From Schlegelella_A sp036263655 (GTDB taxonomy: Bacteria; Pseudomonadota; Gammaproteobacteria; Burkholderiales; Burkholderiaceae_C): DNA of 64,000 nt. Where the stretch lies: NCBI GenBank assembly GCA_036263655.1, contig DATAGP010000037.1, positions 1 to 64,000 of the forward strand, read 5' to 3'. Shown in pieces: positions 33,655 through 42,396 of the stretch. Within the stretch, counting starts at the first letter, position 1; each line of letters starts with the position of its first letter. The notes under the pieces are model-generated. The model ran no database searches, was not told the origin of the DNA, and saw only the letters and a program-made list of their open reading frames with translations. The translations under genes and the position numbers were made by a program.

Positions 33655-34923
33655 ATGCGAACCAGGATCATCGTCATCGCACTGGCGGCCGCCGGCAGCG
33701 CGCTCGGCATCGGACCCGTCCAGGCCCAGGAATGGAACACCCTCAACGGTGCGGCACCGATCGTCATCGGCCACCGCGGCGCGTCGGGATACCGGCCGGA
33801 GCACACCCTCGCCGCCTACGAGCTGGCCATCGCGCAAGGCGCGAACTACATCGAGCCGGACCTGGTGATGACCAAGGACGGCGCGCTGCTGGCGCGACAC
33901 GAGCCGATGCTCGCGCGCGTCGACCTCAACGCCGACGGCAGCATCCGCCTCGTGAACGGACAGCCGGTGATCAACCGCACCGACACCAGCACCAACGTCT
34001 GGGAGCTTCCGCAGTACGCCGATCGCCTGACGGTGAAGACGCTCGACGGCGTTCGCGTCGGCGGCTGGTGGGTCGAGGACTTCACGGCGGCCGAAATCCG
34101 CACCGACGTGCGTGCGCAGGAGCGCCTGCGCGACCTGCGCGTCGGCAACAACGCCTTCAACAACCAGCTCGTCATTCCGACCCTGCAGGAGGTGATCGAC
34201 CTCGCCAAGGCGAAGTCGATCGAGACCGGCCGCAGCATCGGCGTCTATCCGGAGACCAAGCACCCGACCTACTTCGCGGCCCATGCCGCGGCCAACGGGC
34301 TGATGCGCATGGAAGACCGGCTGGTGCAGATCCTGCACGGCGCCTACGGCAACAGCGCCTCGGCGCCGGTGTTCATCCAGTCGTTCGAGGTCGGCAACCT
34401 GCAATACCTGAACGGGCAGACGAACATCCGCATCGCGCAGCTGCTCAACGGCAGCGGCCGGCCGTTCGACTTCATGGAGGCCAACGATCCGCGCACGTAT
34501 GCCGATCTCGCCAGCCGCCAGGGGCTGGACTTCGTCAACGACTATGCCGACGGCGTCGGCGCCAACACCAACCTGATGATTCCGCTGGTGAGCGGCCGTC
34601 TCGGCACGCCGACCACGCTGATCGCCGACGCGCACGACCTCGGGCTGGCCGTGCACGGCTGGACCTTCCGGGCCGAGAACAGCTTCCTGCCGAACGAGTT
34701 CGACAGCAGCTCCGACCCGGCCTCCTTCGGCGACATGGCCGGGCAGATCCAGGCCTTCCTGCGCCTCGGCATGGACGGCTTCTTCACCGACCATCCGGAC
34801 CTCGGCGTCGCCGCGGTGGCCGCGGTCGCCGCAGTCCCGGAGCCCGAGACCTACGCGCTGATGCTCGGCGGCCTGGGCGTGGTCGCCTGGGTGGCACGCC
34901 GGCGCAAGCAGGCGAAGGCCTGA
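33655..34923 (+). CDS. PEP-CTERM-sorted glycerophosphodiester phosphodiesterase
   Basis: A 422-residue secreted GlpQ-like enzyme. After the signal peptide (ending ...GPVQAQ), IVIGHRGASGYRPEHTLAAYELAIAQGANYIEPDLVMTKDG gives the catalytic HR and the metal-binding E/D pair; the DHPDL segment near the end is also typical. It hydrolyses glycerophosphodiesters to glycerol 3-phosphate and an alcohol. The C terminus is a PEP-CTERM tail (VPEPETYALML, helix, ARRRKQAKA). This should hold it on or send it through the cell surface, which is an unusual fusion of a lipid-scavenging enzyme with this sorting signal. Confidence 0.92.
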   Translation: MRTRIIVIALAAAGSALGIGPVQAQEWNTLNGAAPIVIGHRGASGYRPEHTLAAYELAIAQGANYIEPDLVMTKDGALLARHEPMLARVDLNADGSIRLVNGQPVINRTDTSTNVWELPQYADRLTVKTLDGVRVGGWWVEDFTAAEIRTDVRAQERLRDLRVGNNAFNNQLVIPTLQEVIDLAKAKSIETGRSIGVYPETKHPTYFAAHAAANGLMRMEDRLVQILHGAYGNSASAPVFIQSFEVGNLQYLNGQTNIRIAQLLNGSGRPFDFMEANDPRTYADLASRQGLDFVNDYADGVGANTNLMIPLVSGRLGTPTTLIADAHDLGLAVHGWTFRAENSFLPNEFDSSSDPASFGDMAGQIQAFLRLGMDGFFTDHPDLGVAAVAAVAAVPEPETYALMLGGLGVVAWVARRRKQAKA

Positions 34924-35013
34924 TCGTCGGCGCTCGCGATCCCGGGCGCGACCGCGGCGCCCGCCATCACCGGCGGCCGGGTGCGAGCCTGTCTCGTCCC
35001 GGCTAGCGCCGCC

Positions 35014-35502
35014 ATGCCTGCAAGCGACGTCGCCCTCTGGATCCTGAGCATCGCCCTCATGGTCGCTGGCGTCGCCGGCGCGGTGCTGCCGGTGCTGCCC
35101 GGTGCGGCGCTGGTGCTCGCCGGCACCGTGCTCGGCGCCTGGATCGAGGACTTCCAGCGCGTCGGCGGCTGGACGATCGGCGTCCTCGTCGCCCTGGCGC
35201 TGCTCTCCTGGGTCCTCGACTACGTCGCCGGCGTGCTCGGCGCGAAGAAGGTCGGCGCCAGCCGGCAGGCCCTGCTCGGGGCCGCCGTCGGAACGGTCGC
35301 CGGGCTGTTCCTCGGCTTCGTCGGCGTGCTGGTCCTGCCCTTCGTCGGCGCCGCGCTCGGCGAGTACCTGGCGCGGCGCGACCACCGCGCGGCCGTGCGC
35401 GTCGGCCTCGCCACCGGCGTCGGGCTCGTGGTCGCGCTCGTCGCCAAGGTGGTGATCGCCTTCGTCATGATCGGCATCTTCGTCGTCGCGCTCCTGTTCT
35501 GA
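35014..35502 (+). CDS. DUF456 integral membrane protein
   Basis: A 162-residue protein of the DUF456 family, with about five hydrophobic segments (LWILSIALMVAGVAGAVLPVLPGAALVLAGTV, IGVLVALALLSWVLDYVAGVLGAKKVGAS, LLGAAVGTVAGLFLGFVG, VVALVAKVVIAFVMIGIFVVALLF). The conserved LPVLPG and DYVAGVLGAKK...GAS motifs fit the family well. Its function is unknown. Convergent with the YihY gene. Confidence 0.85.
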   Translation: MPASDVALWILSIALMVAGVAGAVLPVLPGAALVLAGTVLGAWIEDFQRVGGWTIGVLVALALLSWVLDYVAGVLGAKKVGASRQALLGAAVGTVAGLFLGFVGVLVLPFVGAALGEYLARRDHRAAVRVGLATGVGLVVALVAKVVIAFVMIGIFVVALLF

Positions 35503-35529
35503 GCGTCGCGCGATCGATGCCCGGAAGCC

Positions 35530-36624
35530 TCACTGCGCAGGCGTGCCGCCGACCGTGTCGGCGGCGTTCGCGCCGCGCCGTCCGAGCGGCTTCTCCTCGC
35601 CGACCGTGGTGTCGCGTCGGGTCTGCCGCTCCAGCTCGGCATTGACGAGGGCGCCGATCAGCACCGCATAGGCCGACAGCAGGAACCACGCGAGCAGGAT
35701 CACGACGTAGCCCATCGATCCGTAGGCGCGGTAGACGGTGCCCGAACTCGAGACGTACCACGAGAGCAGCGCCGACCCCGCGCCCCACAGCGCCGTCGCC
35801 GCGAACGCACCCCAGCTGACCCACACCCACCGCGGTCGAGCCCGGCTCGGGCCGTAGCGGTAGAGGATCAGGAGCGACAGCCAGAACATCAGGCCGACGG
35901 CCGGCCAGCGCGCGTAGAACGCCATGCGCCGCAGCACCGGCGGCCACTCGAGCCCTTGCGCCGCCAGCGGCAGGGCGATCACCACGAAACTGACGACGCA
36001 GAACACCGAGATGGCACCGAGCGTCAGGACGAGGGCCTGCCCGACGCGAACCGTGAAGCGGCGCTTCTCGGTCTCGCCATAGACGGCGTTCAGCGCCTGC
36101 ATGAGCGCCTTCACGCCGAGCGAGGCACCCCAGACGGTGATGAGCGCGCCGCCGACGGCGCCGAGCCCGAGTCGGGAACGGTCCGACTGCGCCAGGCCGC
36201 GGATCAGCGTGACGAGCAGCTCGAGCGCCTCGCGCGGCAGCTCGCTCGCGAGGAAGGCGATCTGCCGCGAGATCTGTGCGGGCGTGAAGAGGAGGCCGTA
36301 GACGCTGAACAGCGCCGTCAGGGCCGGGAAGGTGGCGAGCAGCGCATAGAAGGCGGCGCCCGCGGCGGTGATCGACAGGTGCTCGTCGACGATGCGGCGC
36401 CAGACGCGGAGCAGGACCTGGCGCCAGCCGGCATCCGGGATCTGCCCGGGCCGGACCGCGTCGCGGCCGCCTGCGGGATCCGGCTCGGGCGTGTTCAGGG
36501 GAGCAGACGCAGCGTCATCGACGACGTGCGGGCAACGCCCGTGCCTCGTCTCGTCAGGAGCGGGCGCGAGCCCGCGCGGCCACCTGAAGGATTTCCGGAC
36601 CACGCTCGTCGAGTTGCAAGCCAC
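35530..36624 (-). CDS. YihY/BrkB-family inner-membrane protein
   Basis: A protein of the YihY/BrkB family (once misnamed ribonuclease BN). The core begins near residue 68 (WRQVLLRVWRRIVDEHLSITAAGAAFYALLATFPALTALFSVYGL) and holds six predicted membrane helices, with GALITVWGASLGVKALMQALNAVYGE and RYGPSRARPRWVWVSWGA as typical signatures. The start is uncertain: GTG at 36624 or 36603, both overlapping the 3' end of the upstream ROK gene by 50-71 bases and both without a clear ribosome site. The N-terminal ~60 residues are atypical. Function unsettled; some members are linked to serum resistance or transport. Confidence 0.82.
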   Translation of the reverse strand: MACNSTSVVRKSFRWPRGLAPAPDETRHGRCPHVVDDAASAPLNTPEPDPAGGRDAVRPGQIPDAGWRQVLLRVWRRIVDEHLSITAAGAAFYALLATFPALTALFSVYGLLFTPAQISRQIAFLASELPREALELLVTLIRGLAQSDRSRLGLGAVGGALITVWGASLGVKALMQALNAVYGETEKRRFTVRVGQALVLTLGAISVFCVVSFVVIALPLAAQGLEWPPVLRRMAFYARWPAVGLMFWLSLLILYRYGPSRARPRWVWVSWGAFAATALWGAGSALLSWYVSSSGTVYRAYGSMGYVVILLAWFLLSAYAVLIGALVNAELERQTRRDTTVGEEKPLGRRGANAADTVGGTPAQ

Positions 36625-37807
36625 GGGGATTGGGCAGGAAGGACGCCGTCGGCGCGAGCCCGTTGAACAGCGGCAGCGCCGCGCCGCCGAGGGCCGGCGT
36701 CTCGAGGCCGACTTCCGACTTCACGATCCGGATGTGGCGGCCGAGGACGTGGGTCCGGTCGAGGCGCGACCGCAGGCTCTCGATCAGCCGGGAGAGGACG
36801 GCGTCGGGCACGATGCCGCCGACGACGATGGCCTGCGGGTTCAGGAGGTTGTCGATGGTGACGCAGGCGGTCGAGAGATGCCCGGCTGCCAGCTCGATCC
36901 ACGCGCCGAGCCGCTCGACGCGGGCAGCGATCGCCTGCGGGTCGACGCGGCTCGAGCCCTCGGGGCGGCCGTCGAGCGCGTGCTGCGCGGCCGACAGCGA
37001 CGCGTAGCGCTCGAGGCAGCCGCGGTTGCCGCAGGCGCAGGGGCGCCCGCCCGGCTCGACCACGATGTGGCCGAGCTCGCCGGCGCGCCCGGCGCTGCCG
37101 CGGTACGGGTGCCCGGACAGGATCATCCCGCCGCCGACGCCGACGCCGATGTAGATGTAGAAGAAGTCGCGCAGCCGCCTGCCGGCGCCATGGAACTGCT
37201 CGCCGACCGCCGCCGCCGTGGCGTCGTTCTCGACCACCACCGGCGTCCCCATCGCTCGCGACAGGAGGTCGACGATGGGCACGTGCTGCCAGGCCGGAAC
37301 CGAGGTCGGCCCGAACGCGATCGGCACGCCGTTCTCGAACAGCATCGGCATGACGACGCCGGCACCCCAGATCCGCTCCGCGCCGGCACCCTCCTTGCGC
37401 GCGAGGCTTGCGGCGAGCCGCTTGACGTGCCCGAGCACCTTGGCGGGCGCCAGCCCCTCGATCTCCATCGCCTCCTGCCGGCGCAGCCCGCCGGTGATGT
37501 CGACCAGCACGATGACGAGACGGCGGTGGTCCAGCGAGACGCCGAAGGTGAAGCCGCCGTCGGGATTGAGCGCCAGGTCGACCGCCGGCGCGCCGCGGCC
37601 GCCCTGCCGCACCGCCTCCTCGCGCAGCAGCCCCGAGGTCAGCAGCTCGTCGGCGATGTTGGAGATGGTCTGCAGCGACAGGCCCGTCGCCCGGGCGATG
37701 GCGCCGCGCGAGAGCGGCCCGTCGAGGCGGATCGCCTCCAGGACGACGCGGCGATTGAAGCCCCGAGCGTGTCCCGGCCCGGCCCCTCTGGACCCGGCCC
37801 TCGTCAT
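36554..37807 (-). CDS. ROK-family transcriptional repressor (NagC/XylR-like)
   Basis: A 417-residue ROK repressor. The N-terminal winged helix-turn-helix is LSRGAIARATGLSLQTISNIADELLTSGLL. The ROK domain has VVVENDATAAAVGEQ, YIGVGVGGG, the GELGHIVVEPGG segment and the intact zinc motif CACGNRGCLERYAS. ATG at 37807 is chosen because AGGGG lies eight bases upstream; an in-frame ATG at 37873 would put the start beyond the operator. It is divergent from the sugar operon; the AT-rich palindrome 36 bases upstream of its start is the likely binding site. It should sense an intracellular sugar or sugar phosphate from that operon and relieve repression. Confidence 0.9.
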   Translation of the reverse strand: MTRAGSRGAGPGHARGFNRRVVLEAIRLDGPLSRGAIARATGLSLQTISNIADELLTSGLLREEAVRQGGRGAPAVDLALNPDGGFTFGVSLDHRRLVIVLVDITGGLRRQEAMEIEGLAPAKVLGHVKRLAASLARKEGAGAERIWGAGVVMPMLFENGVPIAFGPTSVPAWQHVPIVDLLSRAMGTPVVVENDATAAAVGEQFHGAGRRLRDFFYIYIGVGVGGGMILSGHPYRGSAGRAGELGHIVVEPGGRPCACGNRGCLERYASLSAAQHALDGRPEGSSRVDPQAIAARVERLGAWIELAAGHLSTACVTIDNLLNPQAIVVGGIVPDAVLSRLIESLRSRLDRTHVLGRHIRIVKSEVGLETPALGGAALPLFNGLAPTASFLPNPRGLQLDERGPEILQVAARARARS

Positions 37808-37842
37808 CGGCAAGACCCCTGTTGCATCGAGCGATTCGCGAT

Positions 37843-37869
37843 GATTTAATCCAAGTGGTTGATTAAATC
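37843..37869. promoter_or_regulatory. AT-rich palindromic operator between ROK repressor and sugar operon
   Basis: Perfect 9-bp inverted repeats GATTTAATC (37843-37851) and GATTAAATC (37861-37869) flank a 9-base spacer. The stretch is strikingly AT-rich in a ~70% GC region and lies between the divergent starts (37807 and 37906). Location and symmetry fit a dimeric ROK repressor site covering both promoters. Confidence 0.75.
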
Positions 37870-37905
37870 TCATCAGGCGCAGAAAAGCACTCCCGGGCCC
37901 CCGAC

Positions 37906-39150
37906 ATGTCTCGCACCGAGGGTCCGCTGAGGATCGGCTTCGTGGGCGCCGGCTTCATGGCGCAGTTCCACCTGCGGGCGCTGCTCGGCGTGCGCAATGC
38001 GGTGGTGGCCGGCGTCGTCTCGGCGACGCCGGAGCGTCGCGAAGCCTTCGCGGCGCAGGCGAACCGCGACGGCCTCGGCCCCTGCACCGCCTTCGTCGAC
38101 CTGGCGGCGATGCTCGCCAGCGACGCCGTCGACGCGATCTGGATCGCCAGCCCCAACCACACCCGGCTCGCCGTGATGCGCGAGATCCATGCGGCGAAGC
38201 TCGCCGGCCGGACATCCGTCTACGCGGTCGCCTGCGAGAAGCCGCTGGCGCGGACCCTCGCCGAGGCGCGCGAGATGCTGCACCTCGTCGAGGACGCGGG
38301 CCTGCTGCACGGCTACCTCGAGAACCAGCTGTTCTCGACCGCCGTCCAGCGCGGCCGCGACATCGTCTGGCGGCGCGCCGTGCCGAATTCCGGCCGGCCC
38401 TACCTCGCCCGCGCCACCGAGGAGCATTCGGGGCCGCACGAGCCCTGGTTCTGGGACGGCGAGCGGCAGGGCGGCGGCGTCCTCTCGGACATGATGTGCC
38501 ACTCGGTCGAGGTCGCCCGCTTCCTGCTCACGCGCCCCGGCGAGGCGCGCGACGCGATGACGCTGGTCAGCGCCAGCGCCACGGTCTCGACCCTCAAGTG
38601 GAAGCGGCCGGAGTACGCGGCGCGGCTCCGCGATCGCACCGGCGGCGAGATCGACTACGCCACGCGCCCGGCCGAGGACTTCGCGCGCGGCCTGCTGACG
38701 CTGCGCGATCCCGACGGCCACGAGGCGGTCATCGAGGCCACCACGTCGTGGGCCTACGTCGGGCCGGGCCTGCGCATCACGCTGGAGGTGCTCGGCCCGG
38801 AGTACGCGATGGAGTTCAACTCGCTGTCGACGGGGCTCAAGGTGTTCCTGTCGCGCGAGGTGACCGGCCACGCCGGAGAGGACCTGGTCGAGAAGCAGAA
38901 CGCCGAGCAGGGCCTGATGCCGGTGCTCGACGACGAGCCCGGCATCTACGGCTACACGCTCGAGAACCGCCACTTCGTCGACGCCTTCCGCGCCGGCCGC
39001 ATGCCCGACGAGACCTTCGTCGACGGCGTCGCCGTCGTCGAGATGCTGATGGCGCTGTACCGCTCGGCCGAGCTCGGCCGCACGATCGCCCTGCCCGACG
39101 CGGACCTCGAGACCTACGTTCCCCCAGTCGCGCGACCGCGCCCCGCCTGA
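37906..39150 (+). CDS. Gfo/Idh/MocA-family sugar oxidoreductase 1
   Basis: A 414-residue NAD(P)-dependent oxidoreductase. The Rossmann fold opens IGFVGAGFMAQFHLRALLGV, and the catalytic segment is CEKPLARTLAEAREM with the EKP lysine. The substrate domain follows, with DMMCHSVEVARFLL near the catalytic His region. Such enzymes oxidise or reduce sugars and polyols at C1, C3 or other positions. It is the first gene after the palindromic operator and leads the seven-gene sugar operon; the second such enzyme lies two genes on, which suggests sequential steps or a 3-keto-type conversion. Its substrate is unknown. Confidence 0.85.
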   Translation: MSRTEGPLRIGFVGAGFMAQFHLRALLGVRNAVVAGVVSATPERREAFAAQANRDGLGPCTAFVDLAAMLASDAVDAIWIASPNHTRLAVMREIHAAKLAGRTSVYAVACEKPLARTLAEAREMLHLVEDAGLLHGYLENQLFSTAVQRGRDIVWRRAVPNSGRPYLARATEEHSGPHEPWFWDGERQGGGVLSDMMCHSVEVARFLLTRPGEARDAMTLVSASATVSTLKWKRPEYAARLRDRTGGEIDYATRPAEDFARGLLTLRDPDGHEAVIEATTSWAYVGPGLRITLEVLGPEYAMEFNSLSTGLKVFLSREVTGHAGEDLVEKQNAEQGLMPVLDDEPGIYGYTLENRHFVDAFRAGRMPDETFVDGVAVVEMLMALYRSAELGRTIALPDADLETYVPPVARPRPA

Positions 39151-39201
39151 CCGCGGCGCTCACGACCTCACGACGCATCGACCCTGCAGCAGGAGAACCG
39201 C

Positions 39202-40434
39202 ATGAACAGCTTGACGAGACGTTCGGTATTGGGCGCCCTGGCCGCCGTCGGCCTGGCCCCAGCGGCGCGCGCCCAGGCGCCGGTGACGCTGAAGATCGCC
39301 TACCCGGCCTGGGACACGAGCGCACAGCAGGCGGCGGTGACGGGCATCTTCTCCGAGTACGAGAAGCAGAACCCGAACGTCAAGATCGAGGTCCTGTCGC
39401 TGCCCTTCCCGGTGCTGCGGCAGCGCCTCGTCGTCGCCGCCCGCGCCGGCGATCCGCCCGACATCGCCTATGTCGACGGACGCTGGGTGCCGGAGATGGC
39501 GGCCCCGGGCCTGCTCACCGACATCACCGCCAACGTCGCGAAGCTCGACCGCTCCGACTGGTTCGCCGAGCCCTGGAAAGGCGCGACGCTCGGCAACCGC
39601 GTCTTCGCCGTGCCGGACCGCATCGACCCGTGGCTCGTCTACTACAACACCGAGCTGTTCCAGAAGGCCGGCATCACGACCTTCCCGAAGACCATGGAGC
39701 AGCTCGCCGAGGCGGCCGTCAAGCTCACCGGCGACGGCGTCTACGGCTGGGGCCTGATCGGCGCCAAGGATCCGAGCCTCATCAGCCGCTACATCAACTT
39801 CCTCTACGCCTTCCACGGCGACCTGCTGACGCCCGACGGCAAGAAGTCGGCCTTCGCGCAGCCCAACTCGGTGGCGGCGCTGCGCTTCTATACCGACCTG
39901 CTCGTCAAGCACAAGGCGGCGCAGCCGTCGGCGATGGCCAACGGCCTCAACGACGTGAACCAGCTGTTCATGACCGGCCGCGTCGCCATGATCATCGACG
40001 GGCCGTGGCGGCAAGGGTCGCTGCGCGAGCAGGCGCCGAACCTGAAGTGGGCCGTCGCGCAGCTGCCGCCGGCGGCCGGCAAGACGCCGCGCTACCTCAC
40101 GTCCTCCTGGTACTACACGCTGTTCAAGGGCGGCAAGAACCCCGACGCGGCGTTCCGCTTCGTCGAGTTCCTGCTCCGGCCGGAGAACATGGCCAAGAGC
40201 GTCGTCACCCTGCCGGCGCGCAAGTCGGCCGCCGCCGACCCGCGCTTCGCCACCGTGCAGTACAAGCCCTGGGTCGAGGCGATCCCGAACGCAATCCCGT
40301 TCACCTCGACCGACAAGTTCACCGAGATCGCCGACGTCGTCGGCGACGCCGTTCAGCAGGTCCTCGGCGGCCGCGCCGACGCCGAGAAGGCGGCCGCGGA
40401 GGCGAGCCGCAGGATCGACGCGATCGTCGCCTGA
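39202..40434 (+). CDS. Sugar ABC transporter substrate-binding protein
   Basis: A 410-residue family-1 solute-binding protein. The signal MNSLTRRSVLGALAAVGLAPAARA contains a twin-arginine-like RR-S-V-L, so export may be by Tat. The mature protein shows the usual opening VTLKIAYPAWDT, GDPPDIAYVDGRWVPEMA, YNTELFQKAGI and the closing NPDAAFRFVEFLLRPE. It binds an oligosaccharide or glycoside in the periplasm for the two permeases encoded downstream. AGGAG precedes the ATG. Confidence 0.9.
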   Translation: MNSLTRRSVLGALAAVGLAPAARAQAPVTLKIAYPAWDTSAQQAAVTGIFSEYEKQNPNVKIEVLSLPFPVLRQRLVVAARAGDPPDIAYVDGRWVPEMAAPGLLTDITANVAKLDRSDWFAEPWKGATLGNRVFAVPDRIDPWLVYYNTELFQKAGITTFPKTMEQLAEAAVKLTGDGVYGWGLIGAKDPSLISRYINFLYAFHGDLLTPDGKKSAFAQPNSVAALRFYTDLLVKHKAAQPSAMANGLNDVNQLFMTGRVAMIIDGPWRQGSLREQAPNLKWAVAQLPPAAGKTPRYLTSSWYYTLFKGGKNPDAAFRFVEFLLRPENMAKSVVTLPARKSAAADPRFATVQYKPWVEAIPNAIPFTSTDKFTEIADVVGDAVQQVLGGRADAEKAAAEASRRIDAIVA

Positions 40435-40465
40435 TGGCGTCGTCGGATACGACAAGGGCGGGCCC

Positions 40466-41506
40466 GTGAGCGTCGCCCCCGTCCGCGTTGCCATGCTGGG
40501 CACCGGCTTCATCGCCGGCTTCCGGGCCCAGGTGTACGCGCGGCTGCAGGGCGTCGACGTTGTCTCCGTGCTCGGCCGCAGCGACGAGAAGACGACGGCC
40601 TTCGCGCGCAGCGCCGGCATTCGGCATGCCGCGACGAGCTGGGACCAGCTCATGAGCGGCCCGGCCTTCGACGCCGTCGACCTCTGCCTGCCCAACCACC
40701 GGCATCTCGAGTACGGCCTGCTCGCGGCGGCGGCCGGCAAGCACATCCTCTGCGAGAAGCCGCTCGGCATGAACGAGGCCGAGGCGCGGCAGATGCTGGC
40801 GGCGGTCGAGAAGGCGCGCGTGCTCCACGCCTACGGCGAGAACATGATCCACGCGCCGGACTTCCGCGAGATCCTCGACATCGTCGCCGCCGGCACCATC
40901 GGCAAGCCCTTGTGGGTGCGCGGCCGCGAGGCGCACTTCGGTCCGCACTCGCCCTGGTTCTGGAAGAAGGCGGAGTCCGGCGGCGGCGCCCTGATCGACA
41001 TGGGCTGCCACATCATCGCCGTCTTCAACCAGCTGCTCGGCGAGAGCCCGACCTCGGTGCTCTGCCACGCGCCGACGCTGCACCACGACACCGACTGCGA
41101 CGACATCGCCATCGCCCTGCTGCGCTATCCCGGCGGCACGCTCGGCCAGTGCGAGGCCTCCTGGATCCAGCGCGGCGGCATGCAGGTGACGCTCGAGATC
41201 TCCGGCTCCGAAGGGATGGTCACCTACGACCGCTCCGGCCTCTCGCAGCCGATCAAGGTGTTCGCGCGCAACCAGGTGCAGCGCTACTTCTCCGAGAAGG
41301 TCGAGCACGACCGCGGCTGGCTGTTCCCCACCGTCGACGAGTACTGGCGCTACGGCTACTACGACCAGATCCGCCACTTCGTCGACTGCGTCCGCACCGG
41401 CACCGCGCCCAAGGTGAGCTTCGCCGACGGCGTCGTCGTCAACCGCATCATGGACGCCGCCTACGTCTCGGCGCAAACCGGCAGCTGGCAGGCGATCGGG
41501 AGCTGA
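40466..41506 (+). CDS. Gfo/Idh/MocA-family sugar oxidoreductase 2
   Basis: A 346-residue second oxidoreductase in the operon, starting with GTG at 40466 (GGGCGGG upstream). It has VAMLGTGFIAGFRAQVYARL, CEKPLGMNEAEARQM, a GPHSPWFWKKAESGGGALIDMGCHIIAVFNQL segment with the usual catalytic His, and a C-terminal QIRHFVDCVRTGTAPKVSF typical of the family. It differs from the first copy in length and sequence, so it is not a recent duplicate and probably does another step. Substrate unknown. Confidence 0.85.
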   Translation: MSVAPVRVAMLGTGFIAGFRAQVYARLQGVDVVSVLGRSDEKTTAFARSAGIRHAATSWDQLMSGPAFDAVDLCLPNHRHLEYGLLAAAAGKHILCEKPLGMNEAEARQMLAAVEKARVLHAYGENMIHAPDFREILDIVAAGTIGKPLWVRGREAHFGPHSPWFWKKAESGGGALIDMGCHIIAVFNQLLGESPTSVLCHAPTLHHDTDCDDIAIALLRYPGGTLGQCEASWIQRGGMQVTLEISGSEGMVTYDRSGLSQPIKVFARNQVQRYFSEKVEHDRGWLFPTVDEYWRYGYYDQIRHFVDCVRTGTAPKVSFADGVVVNRIMDAAYVSAQTGSWQAIGS

Positions 41507-41512
41507 AGGCGC

Positions 41513-42394
41513 ATGGCGGCGAGCCCGACAGCGCGCGGCTACCTGTTCGCGACCCCGCTCGTCGTCGTGCTCGCGGCGGCGGTGATCCTGCCGGCGCTCT
41601 ACAACACCGGCCTCGCCTTCTTCCGCTACGACGCCATGCGCGACGCCTGGAGCTTCGCCGGCATGCGCAACTTCAGCCGCCTGTTCGCGCAGGACGCGTT
41701 CTGGAATTCCACCGCCGTGACCCTCCTCTGGGTCGTCGGCAACGTCGCCCTGCAGCTCGTCGTCGGCATGGCGGTGGCGCTGGCCCTCAACGCCGTGCTG
41801 CGCCTGCGCGCGTTCTACAGCGCCGTCGTCATGGTGCCGTGGGTCTCCTCCTTCGTCGTCGTCGCAGTGGTGTTCCTCTGGCTCTACCACCCGCAGCTCG
41901 GCGTGCTGAACGACATGCTGCTGCGGCTCGGCCTCGTCGAGCGCCCGGTCGGCTGGCTCGCCTCGCCGGGCATGGCGCAGTTCTCGCTCATCCTCGCCAA
42001 CACCTGGAAGTTCTTCCCCCTGGTAGCGATCACCCTCTTCACCGGCCTGCAGGCCATCCCGCGCGACCTGATCGAAGCGTCGCTGGTCGACGGCGCCACC
42101 CGCTTCGAGACCCTGCGCTACGTCGTCATGCCGCTGATGGCGCCGTCGATCGCCACCGCGGTCCTGCTCTCGGCCATCTGGGCCTTCAACGCCTTCACGC
42201 TGGCGATCATCATGACCGGCGGCGGGCCGCTGCGCGCGACCGAGGTGATGGGCCTCTACATCTACAAGGTCGCCTTCGACGGGTTCGATTTCGGCATGGC
42301 GGCGGCGGCCTCGATGCTGCTCTTCGTGGCGATCCTGATCGTCACCGTCGTCTACCTCCGGATCGCCGATCCGGCGCGCGGCGCGAGGGCCTGA
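41513..42394 (+). CDS. Sugar ABC transporter permease (MalF-type)
   Basis: A 293-residue permease with six hydrophobic segments, starting ARGYLFATPLVVVLAAAVILPALYNTGLAFFRYD. The cytoplasmic coupling loop is EASLVDGATRFETLRYVVMPLMAPSI (EAA-type). It starts six bases after the preceding stop and pairs with the next permease. Together they form the channel, but no ATPase gene exists in the operon, so the transporter must borrow a shared MsmX/UgpC-type ATPase. Confidence 0.9.
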   Translation: MAASPTARGYLFATPLVVVLAAAVILPALYNTGLAFFRYDAMRDAWSFAGMRNFSRLFAQDAFWNSTAVTLLWVVGNVALQLVVGMAVALALNAVLRLRAFYSAVVMVPWVSSFVVVAVVFLWLYHPQLGVLNDMLLRLGLVERPVGWLASPGMAQFSLILANTWKFFPLVAITLFTGLQAIPRDLIEASLVDGATRFETLRYVVMPLMAPSIATAVLLSAIWAFNAFTLAIIMTGGGPLRATEVMGLYIYKVAFDGFDFGMAAAASMLLFVAILIVTVVYLRIADPARGARA

Positions 42395-42396
42395 GC

